Assembly (NCBI GenBank): GCA_009801085.1
Contig: VNWV01000010.1
Location: 682,001 to 746,000, forward strand
Direction of reading: 5' to 3'
Length of the DNA stretch: 64,000 nucleotides
Source: Lasiodiplodia sp. COLG20
Lineage: Eukaryota > Ascomycota > Dothideomycetes > Botryosphaeriales > Botryosphaeriaceae
Position numbers and translations under genes: made by a program. A model generated the notes under the pieces. It searched no databases, was not told the DNA's origin, and saw nothing but the letters and a program-made list of their open reading frames with translations. Numbering within the stretch: position 1 is the first letter of the stretch; each line of letters opens with the position of its first letter. Positions 1 to 10,582 of the stretch are shown here, piece by piece.

Positions 1-57
1 CAGGGTGTGGTGTGCGGGCGTTTATTCGATAAAGTTTGCGATGTGAGCAATCACATT

Positions 58-1396
58 TCAGTCCATGCGCCTCTTTCCCAGTTCCTCGTCTGCCGACCGC
101 GTTCTTCCCTCGACGTCCTCCTCGTCTTCGTCAACCCCTGGCCACAGCACTTCTTTCTTCCGAATAGCACTCATCGTCGCTGCTGCCACGAGCAACCATG
201 CAACCACCAGCAGGATTGTCATTGCACTCGTAACCCCCTTGATTCCGTCACTGTTTAGCGCGTTTCCAATCTGAACCGCCGCAATGGTCAAGCCTGCCTG
301 CGGGAAGATGAAGCTCCAGTAACTCATAGTGAATCTCATCTTCTTCCACCCCAAGACGTTCGAAATGCTAGCCAGCGCGAAGAACCAGAACCCGAGCAGC
401 CACAGGAACACCCCGGCCGGCAGGCCCACCGCCTTCCACACCTGAGCCGCCGACGTACCCTGCACGCCCAGGAAGTCCGGAGGCAGGATCTTCGGCGCTA
501 TCGAGCCGACAGCCACGAACGTATTCGACGTGTACGCCGCCGGCCCCACAGCCACATACATGCCCGGCCGCTCCTTCTCCGCCGGTATGTCGCTGTTGAT
601 CAGCCGCGTGAAGTACAGCGTGTACATCATGAAGGCGATGCTCCACCCGAACCCTTCGAACATGAGCCCGCCGATCATGATGGGCAGCCCGCTGTCCGGT
701 GGCTGCGAGTTCTCCAGCCCCGCCCCCAACGGGCCAAGAACTAAAAACGGATACGCGGGCAGCAGCCACGCCGGCATCGCGTCGGCTACCGGCAGGCTCC
801 GCGTGTCGAAGATGACGTGGTATTGGAATATCACCACCAGGAGTGCGCACCCGGCGTATCCCCAGAAGAGGATCTCGAGTGTCTTGACCAGCCAGAAGCC
901 GCAGTATGGGGTACCGTAGAGCTGGATGTTGTAGATGATGAATGCGATGGACACCCTGAGGGATTCTGGGGTAAGTATTACAGATTACTCTGGGCTTGGA
1001 GAGAACCCACCAAAATGTCCCAAAGAAGAATGATTCCCGCGGATGGTGCAGAGAAAGTCCGAGAGACCCCGGCTTCATCACGAAACGAATCGTTATGCAC
1101 ACACTAAATGAGACGAACAGCACCAGATCCAAAATGAAGAAGATCTTTCCAATGGTGAAGAGGCCGTCAAATTTGAAGGGCTGTTGGGCCAAGAGTACGG
1201 CCATGGCGCCCGTTGCCATGGTGCATTCGAACCATGCCTACTCCATCAGCGAAGCAAAGATGGGTGATGACAATCTCGGCCTCACCCATGTGAAATGGCC
1301 GATCCGCTCCTTCCACGATACTTTACACGGTTCTGATTGCAGGGGCGTTTGACTGTTTGATGGACTACCTGACTCTGACCTGGACCGTTGTGCCAT
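58..1396 (-). CDS. Mae1-like C4-dicarboxylate/anion transporter (TDT/SLAC1 superfamily)
   Basis: Predicted plasma-membrane transporter of the tellurite-resistance/dicarboxylate (TDT) family, which moves malate and related acids. Model: exons 1396-1286, 1237-1011 and 955-58, giving 411 residues. The start is the ATG of MAQRSRSES. Intron 1 (1285-1238, GTGAGG..TAG) joins the family motif FTW to AWFECTMATG. Intron 2 (1010-956, GTGGGT..CAG) joins FFFGTFW to VSIAFIIYNIQLYG, giving the conserved block before the fourth helix. Many hydrophobic segments follow, consistent with ten helices, then a highly charged acidic tail (VDEDEEDVEGR). Family blocks match Mae1 rather than the sulfite pump Ssu1; the exact substrate is inferred only. 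Confidence 0.85.
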
Positions 1397-2199
1397 GTTC
1401 GATTTGGCAAGATTCGCAGAGGCTTGAGGCGGATAGGGTTTGGCTGTTTCGTGACAGGCTGGAGCATCCTTTTCGGGAAATATTTGTCCATCTATTGTGG
1501 TTATGCAGCAGAGTGCATTGAAATACGTCACCAAGACACCACGAGCGTGAGCACTATGCCCCAGCCGTGCACTCTGCCCTTTTAGCACGACATCCGCTTG
1601 AGATCCGCAGGCATTACGGATGACACGACCATCGGAGTCTGCACAATGCACCATTCAAAGAAACCGCATATCCGAAGCGTGAGGCCTGTCAAAACATCTT
1701 TGAAGAAAAGCTTGGTGAGACAAATTGCATTGTGTACGTCATCTTGAGCCTATCTTCACAACATTCGCAGAAGCTTATCTCTTCATGATCGCACACACAA
1801 AGCCGAGAGGCGTGTGCCTCAACGACAAGGATTCCGCCACCCTTACCTGTGCCCAACCTTGCCTTTTCCTTATGCGGCCATTCTATGATGCGCTCCGGGT
1901 AAATATGTGTCAGCCGTCCCGCTCGTCCCCATCGCCTTTCTAGAATGTGTGATCGTCGACAGGGTTGAGGCGGGTACGGCCGCGGGATCACGTCATGGTC
2001 ATGGGCCTTAGCTTCCGCCTGTGCAGCGGAATCCCACTCCGCTCCGTCGCTGCCAAGATTGACCCGCGGTTGGCATGAATATCTACATCATTAATCTTCC
2101 GGACGAAATGGTTAAGACCGGGGATTTGTTGAATTATCGCGAAATTTCTTCAGGGGTCACCTTCTATCATTTAATGCTCAAATCGTAAAAGGCACATCC
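1397..2199. other. Intergenic, upstream of the transporter
   Basis: I see no gene here. Short open frames overlap on both strands without recognisable motifs. It probably contains the promoter and 5' UTR of the leftward transporter. The sequence becomes AT-rich towards the right end. Confidence 0.5.
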
Positions 2200-2840
2200 G
2201 AGGGTCGTTAGGAGACTTGGACTTCAAAGAGAGGGAAGAACAATAAAAAGATAGATTGGTTAAATAATTCCACACTGAGTCCCGGGTTCTGAATTTAAGA
2301 CCTTCTGGTAATGGTGTTTAAGTAGGATATTCGTGATTATTCCTGCAACGCAGATACATTTATTTCGCGAATTCTAACCCGCTGGAAGCCACGCATGGCT
2401 TATTGGTTCATTATATGGATTAAAAGCAATCTTTGGATGATTCTATCAACCATAATTCAGCTGCATATTTTAGCTCGTTCACGCTGAAATCTTTTCGCAC
2501 CACGACACGCGCGTTTACTGCCATTGATTCGATTAGTGGTCAGACAAAACGGGTTAGGAGGTACTAAAAAGTAGAACATACTTTGGAGAAGTTTTCTCAT
2601 CAGCGAACTTCTTTTCACATGATGGATTCTACTAATCTATTCGCTCTGGTTATTTTGATTAGTGGTGGGTTGCTCAGCCTCATCTGTCGGGCGACGCAAG
2701 GATGATGTGTAGTCGAATGGCTCGCCACGTTGCCACCGCCACGCTTGCCTAGGAGGCTCATGAGCAGTTCTAGACACACGTACTCCACTTTAGCGAAAGG
2801 CTTAGCCCGGGCAAGAAACACTTAGCTTTATTAAGCTGCA
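2200..2840. repeat. Duplicated 3'-flank block R, copy 1
   Basis: This AT-rich non-coding block matches 14130-14870 along its length. Shared signposts, in order, are 'aatggtgtt..', 'tttcgcga/gtg..', 'cttttcgcac/ctttcgcac' and 'tggtgggttgctcagcctcatctgtcg', then 'ctcgcca'. A shorter match lies at 9870-10010. It sits directly 3' of the long zinc-finger gene. It has no long open frame and no clear terminal inverted repeats, so it looks like a diverged segmental duplication rather than a recognisable transposon. Confidence 0.65.
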
Positions 2841-2972
2841 GTGAGTAATATCATTATAAGTAGAAATTATCCATTCGTTAATGCTGAGCAAAAAAAGAAA
2901 AAGACCTAGAAGTCTATAAGAACCAGCCCAACATTTGTCTACTAGCGACTTTTCCTAAGAATCCACGGTTAC

Positions 2973-5315
2973 TTAGTGACTGGCATGTGTTCGGCGCCGT
3001 GGTACCCTTGAACTATTTAGACGCCCTCGTACTAACATTATAGCGGGATCACTGGGCGGGACCTTCGATCTACACGGTTCCTTGTCTACGTGGAGCCAGA
3101 GCTTGTCTGTACGCCTGAAGACTTCCCGACAATGTCGGCATATGAACACTCTGCCTGTTCCTGGTCCACATCCATAATTATCCTGGTGCCGATCAAGACT
3201 CCCCTTCTTTGCGAAGTCCATCCCGTGTTCAGAGCAAAAGAACGATGAACTGGAGTGTTTAGGAGTAATGTCGGTGGTCAGTTCATTGTCTGTTGCTGCC
3301 GTTGCTGCTATGCTTGCGGAATCTTCCATTCCTTCTGGCAGAGACTCGAATGCGGTTCCCAGTGAATCGTCCAGAAAAGGTGATGCTTGACCAGACTGAT
3401 CGCAACAAGAGTTTACAAGCCTCTCGAACTCCGCATCCGAAAGATCTTTGATCTCGCGAAAATATGGGAAAGATTCTAACTCCTCATTTTCGTATTCCGT
3501 TCTTAGAGTATCTTCGTCGTCTTCGAAGTTCAGTTCTGGCAGCCCTTCTAATTCTTTGCCATCTGTTCCGGAAGATGCCGTAGAACCCGAGCTGGTATGT
3601 GCTGAATCCTCCCCAAAATAGTCATTATTGAGAAAGTAACTTCCGTCGTTGCCGCCACTTTGAGAGCTACTGCTATCTTCAGTATCGTCTGATGGTGCCC
3701 ATGGTAAGGATCTCAATGAGAAAGAGTGGACATGCTCGGCAATGTGATCAAGAAGGCTCTTGGTATCGTCCGGGGCATCTTGTAAACAGATGGGACATGA
3801 CCGAACCTCGATGGGCATGGATCGTGAGCAAGCAGACAAGAATGTCGAAATCTGCTCTGCGGATATTCCATGGTGTTTCGTCTGCAGATGGTTGACGAAG
3901 ACGCTCTGCTCGTGAAATTCATTCCTATTGCGGCACACAAAACAAACCCAGTACTGGCCGCTCTTGTGTTCCTCTTTCATGTGTAGCATCCAAGTCTCAC
4001 GTGTGAGGTAGAAGTTCCATGGGTTTGGACAATCGTCGACGATACAAGTATACGGGAGTATGTCACCCATCAGATGCTTCCTTTATTGCTCCTCGTCAGT
4101 CAAATGTCAGAAGCCCCAAGGCCAGCTGTAGGATGCAAATAAACATACCTCCATTTGTTTCCCTTCGAGAAATATGCTGGTAGTGCTTGACAGCAACATG
4201 GACATTTGAAAATGTTTTGACTGGGCGTGATAGGCGGAGGTAGAGGATAGACAATTTTAGCGCCCGTGGACGAAAGGATAGTCTTGGAGAGTTGAGATGA
4301 TTCTTCCTTGGAAAGCTGAGGTGATTCTTCTTTGGGAATCTGAATAGGACTATCCACTGCGGATGCAACCGTAGCTGTCAAGGTATCTGGATGCCCTTCC
4401 GTATCACGCTGACTGGAGGCTTTCTTGATAGGTTTGATGAGATCGGGCTTTTGTGAATGAGGAACATGCTCATCAATCGAATCAGAATGATTATTGGCGT
4501 GTGTCTCTCTAATTTCAGCGAGCTTCTTCGAATGTCTTTGAGCATAGAGAAAGCGATTGCGGCGTCTCAAGTTCGCCTCTATCAGCCGTGATTGGATCGA
4601 GCTCAACGCATCAGCATTCAGCTGCAACATTTGCCTGCCCTCTTCAGAAGGCTTTGCTAGGATGATTAACTCGAGATGCTTTCTCAATACCCCGTGGTCG
4701 CTAGGGTCGAAGGAACTGTCCGCTTTTTGAAGCCTGGAATGAGACCCTGATTTGCGGATGGCAACAGTCAATCTGGAAATCTGATGTAAAGTCTTTCTCA
4801 CGTTTTCCCTATCTTCTGATACTTTTTCAAAGACCTCAAGTTGGTATTTTGATCGTTCTGTGTCACCTTTCATGGAAGATACTTTGTGATAGTGTATAGT
4901 GCTGAGCTTCAACGATGGATCTTCTTTTTGTCCGTGTCTTGATTCAAGTCCTTGGCTAGTTGTATTTGCAGCTTTCGGTTTACTGATGATCAATGCTATA
5001 GCTTGTATTAGATCTAGCGGTACGGTCCGTGAGAGAGATTATCAGCCCACCGTTCTGCTTGCACCGGACGATGAAGCCGTTAAGCATGCGGAGTAGATTT
5101 ACGGCGATTGATCTGATATCTGGTTCCAGGATAAGCCTCTGGTCAAGCGAAGCTCTCTCCTTTGCAGACGCGCCAGCACCCGCTGACCAGAGATTGAAAT
5201 CGGCCAACTGGTTTTCTGCCCACTCATTTTCCATAAGACATGGAATGTCCAGGCATGCTTCAAGAGATCTCCGGCAGGCCGCAGTGGCGTCAAATATGGC
5301 TGAGTGTGTAGCCAT
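2973..5315 (-). CDS. Long C2H2 zinc-finger protein (ZF1)
   Basis: Predicted nuclear or regulatory protein of a fungal multigene family; function unknown. Model: exons 5315-5051, 4995-4149 and 4080-2973, giving 739 residues. Introns are 5050-4996 (GTGGGC..TAG) and 4148-4081 (GTATGT..AAG); the second joins KGNKWR to KHLMGDILPYTC. The N-terminal ~90 residues form a helical domain (MATHSAIFDATAACRR) that I recognise from other fungal zinc-finger and NLR-like proteins. The middle is charged. From about residue 350 come a CPCC knuckle and three C2H2-like fingers, then an acidic Ser-rich stretch. Two C-terminal fingers follow, in the block ending FRRTDKLWLHVDKEPC. The first of these has C-x2-H where its paralogue at 18776 has C-x2-C. 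It is head-to-head with the S8 protease gene. Confidence 0.8.
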
Positions 5316-5618
5316 CCTGGCTTCGAAGAGTTACACTTTGTGTCCGAGTATGTGAGATTGCATGGAAGTTATGTGAGCCATGGTTGTCGGAAGTCTGTTT
5401 TCGGTGTCTTCAGTCAGCCCAGTCAATTGGTTCTTGGCGTGCGGGGCAGTGTTGCCTACCTACAAGGCTGAGGCCGCTTATCCTCCGGAGCTGATACCCA
5501 ACTCCTACCAAGGCACATATCAGCCCACTGTCAAAACAACCATTTCTCCCTGCGAAAACTGAAAGCACGATCCATACAGGAGTATATGGTTCACCAAGTA
5601 CCTTACAGTCCTCGAATC
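5316..5618. promoter_or_regulatory. Bidirectional promoter, ZF1 / S8 protease
   Basis: About 300 bp separate the two divergent start codons (5315 leftward, 5619 rightward), so the two genes probably share control sequences. I see no convincing TATA box. A short sequence 'tatcagcccac' near 5520 also occurs at 5040 inside ZF1. The assignment is from gene arrangement only. Confidence 0.5.
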
Positions 5619-8586
5619 ATGTCGAAGCCACCTCTTCTCAGTCATCGAACCTGCCTGATCCAAGAAGCTCTCCCAGTCATCGGTAAAATAGCGACAGATC
5701 TGGGAGCCGATCATCTGGATTTCGAGTTGGGCGAATTTGGAAGGTTACTCTGTACGCTTTCCATAAAAGCTCCAGACTGTGATTTCTCTACAAGGGAAAA
5801 CAGTCTCGTCGAGGCAAAACTCGGACGCATCCTTGACCATGTTGAAAGAGCATGCACTGTGAGTTCTAGCGCTTTTTAAAAAAATGTAAGAGATAATCTA
5901 ATCGTGTTGGAAAAGTACCAAAGTTCAACAGAATACCCGACGTTGGAAAAAATCGCTTCTGCTAAGGCATCGCAAGAAGCCATGCCTATCCAGTCCACTT
6001 GCATTCCCGCCGAATCAGAGAAAAACATCAAATTGAGCTTGAAAAATTATACTTCGGAACGTCCCGACTCGTTCAGAACCTTGATTCAGCAGCTCCGCGA
6101 ATTTTTGACTGAAAGCGAAATTGGCCCAACAGATGATGCATCCCCAGAAGTTGCTGTAAAAAAGGAAATCGTGCCTGAATACCCATTCCATGTAAACCAG
6201 GTTCTTTACCGAGCTTTATACCCTCACCTGAGCTCTTGTTTCTGCAATACTGGCAAGCTACACGACGCAAGGCTTCGACTGATGCCTCAGGAGGACTTGG
6301 TGGGTGACCGCGTTTTGCAGTTTGCAATGCTTTTCTCTGCTGCTCCGACCATTATGTCCTCCCGCAGCTCTATTACAGAATGGAAGGAATCGGAGATCCT
6401 TGTTCCAATTAGGTATGTATCTGACTTTTCCAGAATTTGGCGGATAAAACGCCAATAAGTTAACGTACCATTACAATAGAAATGTTCATGGCAAAAACAA
6501 TGCAAAGTCTAGCAAACACGTTTCTTTCGATAAAGCCATTGCTGGAGCACCTCATACCAGTAACTTCCATGAGAATCCAGAAAAGATTTATCCAGGCGAT
6601 TTCTGCGAGCTTCTCAGCTTCAGAGCAACTTCTATGCTCTCTTTCACGATCGATTTCTATGCGTTGAAATCACTCCGTGGCCATGGAGTCCCGCAAATAA
6701 AGGTGGGGCCGAAAGACAGCTTGTCACTTTTCGATGTTTTGAAGACCCGACCAATGTCGAAGAGGGAGAAGTGCACCCTGGCTTACAAGGTGGCAAAATC
6801 GGTATGGCAGTACTACGGCTCCAGCTGGATGAACGCTCCCTGGACACATCATGATATCCACCTTCTGGAAGACCAAAGCTCTGGACTGCAAAGATCCGCC
6901 AAAGATCTCTCTTGCGAGCCATATCTTGCTGCGACTTTCCGCGAGTCCAATTCAGATATTCCTGAGGATTATGACGCGGAAAGTGCGACGCACCATTACC
7001 CTCCTCAGATCCCCGCACTGGCTATTCTTCTGATTGAGATTGCCAGAGGACAGCTGCTGGCACCGGCCAATGCCGATGGCCGATCGATCGGCTATGGTTG
7101 CTCAGGAATAGACTCCTATTTTATGTCAGCTTGGAGCTCTTCGAAGAATCTGGGCGAAATAGATATTCCTCAGTATCAAGAATCGGTGAAGAGGTGTCTC
7201 GACCTAGATCTCTTTGCCGAAGCATCGCTCATCCCAGGATTTGGGGAAGACCTGAACGATGAATTGCACAGGAGACGGGAAATATTGTATCGAAAAATTG
7301 TGTCCCCATTGAAGGAACTACTTGCGGGTTCCGGTTGGCTACCCGACCATAATATCAGACGAAAAGTGATCTCACAGACAGCAAAGCGATCAGCGTTCAC
7401 AGAATTGGACGCGAAACTGTCGCGGAATAGGGAGTCATGCCACACCTCATCGACAGAAGCCATGAAAGCTGCTCTGGATATTGTTGCAGATAGACAAGAG
7501 GCTCAGCCTCCTAGGAAACGGGTCAAGTGAGTAAGCCCGTATCCACCAAATAGCATCAGAAATTGACGAAGATACAGGTCAACACACAAGACGCCGGAGT
7601 CTGCGTGGTTGAAGCAAATGCATGAAATTGGCGCCACATGTCCTCATCGCGAACACTCACCAATCAAAATTGCCATCCTCGATACCGGCTGCAGTTTGGA
7701 AGACTTGGGACCAATATTCCATGAAAATGATCAAGAAGCACATATACGCAAGAATTGGAAGGATTGGGCGGGGACTTCGACAGAACCGGAAGATGAACAT
7801 GGCCACGGGACGGCAATTACAGCCGTCTTGTTGAGAATAGCCCAAAAGGCCGAAATATACGTTGGACGTGTGGCCAAAAATCCCAGGAGTCTTCAGAAGT
7901 CGGGAGAAAACGTAGCCAAGGTGAGCACAGTTCGGCAAAAGAGCGCGGGACGCATGAGTTGACTCATTATGCAGGCAATAATCTACGCAGCTGCGGTTTG
8001 GGACGTCGATCTAGTCTCACTATCTTTTGGGTTCCCATCAGAAATCGATTCCATCACGAATGCTATTCGGAAAGCCGAGATGGTCAAGAATGACTCAATT
8101 ATTTTCTTCGCCGCAGCCGCAAACGAAGGAGCCAATAGCTACGAAATGTTCCCTGCCTACTTAGATTCCGTCATTTCCATGCGCGGGACCGAAGAATCGG
8201 GTGCCTTTGTGCCTAAATTGAATCCTCCTCCTATTCGTACAAACTCCGAAAACTACTTGTTTGGCACTCTTGGTACGAACGTCCCTTGGGACTGGCCGGA
8301 CGAAGATCCGGAAAAGAAAATGACAGGCTGTTCCATTGCGGCTCCACTCGCCGCTGGAATTGCGGCACTAATACTACAATATGCTGCTTCTTGTCCCGAC
8401 CTAGACGAGAAGAAGCAAAGAATGATCAAGAGTCGGAGAGGTGTGATGCAGGTTTTCAAGAAAATCTCAGTGAATCAAGGAAATGGGCGTTTTTACATTG
8501 CACCTTGGCATTTCTTCACCGAACATCAGGACGACTGGCTCACAGTACTATTCGACGTCGTTCGAGATCTACCACGGTCTTTGTAA
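5619..8586 (+). CDS. DUF7580-like / subtilisin-like (peptidase S8) protein
   Basis: Predicted intracellular serine protease with an N-terminal NLR-like or DUF7580 region. Model: exons 5619-5858, 5916-6412, 6480-7526, 7578-7920 and 7975-8586, giving 912 residues with all phases consistent. The start at 5619 has A at -3; an in-frame ATG at 5586 would add 11 residues and lacks it. The region around residues 250-560 resembles DUF7580 (SLFDVLKTRPMS, ..VWQYYGSSWM, ..ILLIEIARG). The S8 domain follows with a full triad: D630 in AILDTG, H671 in HGHGT, and S829 in GCSIAAPLAAG. Oxyanion N759 lies in AAANEG. Residue 828 is Cys where GTS is usual. There is no signal peptide, which fits a cytosolic role. 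Its 3' end abuts the gasdermin-like gene tail-to-tail; subtilases of this kind cleave and activate fungal gasdermins. Confidence 0.85.
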
Positions 8587-8587
8587 T

Positions 8588-9436
8588 TCAGATTTCCATC
8601 GGCGCAATACAAATGCAGCTTTCATTCCCTTCGGTCACTTCAAAGGTGTTGGTATGTGACTTGCCAGCATCATCTTCTGTGAAATTATCCGCAGTCACAG
8701 TGCTTGATTCAACCTCCACATCCGATTCCTCCTCTTCCGAGGACTCAGCCCCAAGGAATGTAGCCTTGGACTGATAGTCGCTAGCTTCCAACCTTGGATG
8801 TCTCCATCCCTTGGGAACAATCTTCAACAACTGGTACGCGAAAACGATGTCGTTGCCCGAGCGGAAAGAATTTTTCTGGCTCGTCTCCTGCGACAGTCCA
8901 GAATCTGCTCCCACTGATATCTCCGCGATAACCGGCACGGACGTCCCGATGCTACCTGCACGCGATGAGGCGGCCTCCGTAGAAGCTGTGAAGCCCTCTG
9001 AAATCTTCACGCCAGTGATCATGTACACTGGCCTTGACCATACGCTGCCGTATCGCATGATGTTCCTCACCCTCGGCACGCTCGCCCTTTCCCGTAGCTC
9101 CTCCTCCGAGGGGTCGTTCTTGAAATACACTGTCCTAAGGGTACTCATGCTGTACTCTATGTTCGTGCTCTTCCCATGCTCTATCCCAATGTTTCCGCCG
9201 ACAACTTGCAGAAACTGTGCCCAGAGGCCCATACTGATCCCATGGCCTGCTCCTCGGCCGACAGTGTAGTCGTATTCGACGGCGCTTTCGATTTCGGGTG
9301 TTGGTTTATCCGGATCGGGCTTGGTGAGGACTTTGTGCGGCTTGAATGGATCGGCAATGATGTTACCCAGAGCAATGGGGCCGTCTGGACGGAAGGTGAA
9401 GTTTGGCGCCAGAAGGTATGTTTTCATGAGTGCCAT
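8588..9436 (-). CDS. Candidate fungal gasdermin-like pore-forming protein (HET-Q1/RCD-1 type)
   Basis: Single-exon gene of 282 residues without signal peptide. Fungal gasdermins are 250-300 residues long, with an N-terminal pore-forming domain and a short inhibitory tail removed by a clustered protease, often a subtilase. Visible here are an N-terminal block (TYLLAPNFTF, GPIALGNIIADPF), a mixed alpha/beta middle (PVYMITGVKISEGF near 136-149), and a hydrophobic strand NDIVFAYQLLKI near 195-206. Next come a basic KGWRHPR, a strongly acidic linker around 231-245, and a ~35-residue tail. The cut site would plausibly lie between about 210 and 255. The call rests on remembered family style, size, layout and the S8 neighbour, not on an alignment. 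Alternatively it is an uncharacterised fungal family. Confidence 0.6.
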   Translation of the reverse strand: MALMKTYLLAPNFTFRPDGPIALGNIIADPFKPHKVLTKPDPDKPTPEIESAVEYDYTVGRGAGHGISMGLWAQFLQVVGGNIGIEHGKSTNIEYSMSTLRTVYFKNDPSEEELRERASVPRVRNIMRYGSVWSRPVYMITGVKISEGFTASTEAASSRAGSIGTSVPVIAEISVGADSGLSQETSQKNSFRSGNDIVFAYQLLKIVPKGWRHPRLEASDYQSKATFLGAESSEEEESDVEVESSTVTADNFTEDDAGKSHTNTFEVTEGNESCICIAPMEI

Positions 9437-9869
9437 TGTGGGCGACCTCGGCAGATGAATGAGAGTATTTTGTGTACTTGCGCGGAGAGGGAAGGGGAAG
9501 AGAAGTGCAGCCTTGCATACTCAAGTTGGCGACGCAGATACCCCGCTCTCAAGTTCATGTAGGTGATTTGGTAAGCACATCTTCGGTACCCAGGTACGTT
9601 CGGGGATTTCTGTGCGCAAATGCGCATTTTGTGGCTTGAATATTAAAATTGGAAATTTCCAATGCCATAGGTCCAGAAATTAATTGGACTAACGCTGAAT
9701 TCTGAAATTTTTGGGATTATAACAGTCCTTTGAAAATGTTTTCCGTGGTCTATTTGTATAATGCAGTCAATCTGGTTTATAACAGGCAAAGTTTGGATGA
9801 ATTCAGCGCAGCGAACAGTGAGATACTCTCTGCCTGACCTAAGACCTCTTTTCACACGGCAAAAACCTA
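9437..9869. other. Intergenic, upstream of the gasdermin-like gene
   Basis: Probable promoter of the leftward gasdermin-like gene, turning AT-rich after 9640. No gene supported. It may hold a very decayed left part of block R ('ctgaaatttttggg' near 9700), but I cannot align it securely. Confidence 0.4.
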
Positions 9870-10010
9870 TCAGTCCCTTCGCTCTGATTGCTTTGATTAA
9901 TAGTGTATTCCTCAGTTTCAGCTGTCGGAGAGCGCCGACGTGCTGATGTGTAGGTCAATGACTCGCCACGTTGTCGCCGCCACCACTCTCGCTCAGCTAT
10001 CCATTCGCCA
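9870..10010. repeat. Duplicated 3'-flank block R, copy 2
   Basis: This matches copies at 2640-2760 and 14740-14860. The shared order is 'cgctctg..ttgctttgatta', 'ctcag..tcagctgtcg', 'gatgtgtag', then 'ctcgccacgttg.cgccgcca'. It lies about 0.6 kb 3' of the short zinc-finger gene at 10583. Paralogous similarity continues through the 3' UTR up to that gene. Confidence 0.6.
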
Positions 10011-10119
10011 ATGGGGAATGTATGAAAACACCACAGTAGAACAAGCACATAAAGTACAAAGTGCCATTGGAGGCTCCTCTGAAGGATTCAGCCTGTCTGA
10101 CAGCTGGCTACAATATATC

Positions 10120-10582
10120 GCGTGCTCTATATTACATGGTTCGCTGCATGCGTGCATTGAATGTTGCAGCATGTGGGTGCATACATATTGCATTGCCTGA
10201 CCAAGTTGTCCATTGATGGATAAAGCGCCAAAACCCCGTGAGATAAATAAAATAACATATATGAAATCAAGGACTTAACCAACGACCGTTTCAAAGACAC
10301 AAACACAATCGGAGAAACAGTATAAAGAAAGAGCTAGTGGCAAGTATTGGGGAAAATAACGATGCAACATACAATACGCCGAAAGATGTGAAACAGGTCT
10401 AAACAGGGATACACCAAGCGAACAAGGCAAGTAACTCCAATCGACTTGTGTTCCCAACCCAACGCCTTGGAAGCTGAAACAGCATTCGCTGCAGCTGATA
10501 CCCAATCCGTGGAGTCATGCGCCCGGTTAGGCCTGAGTGGAGCCAAACGGCTTGCGCCCAACAAAACAGAGAGGCTTAAAAG
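10120..10582 (-). repeat. Duplicated 3' UTR of ZF2 (partner 15000-15503)
   Basis: Non-coding. Shared stretches with 15000-15503 include 'catgcgtg', 'gataaataaa/gaaataaatga', 'gagaaacagta.aaagaa', 'agccaaacgg' and 'aggct.aaaagcta' just before the stop codons. The pair shows that the short zinc-finger genes were duplicated with their flanks. Confidence 0.6.
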
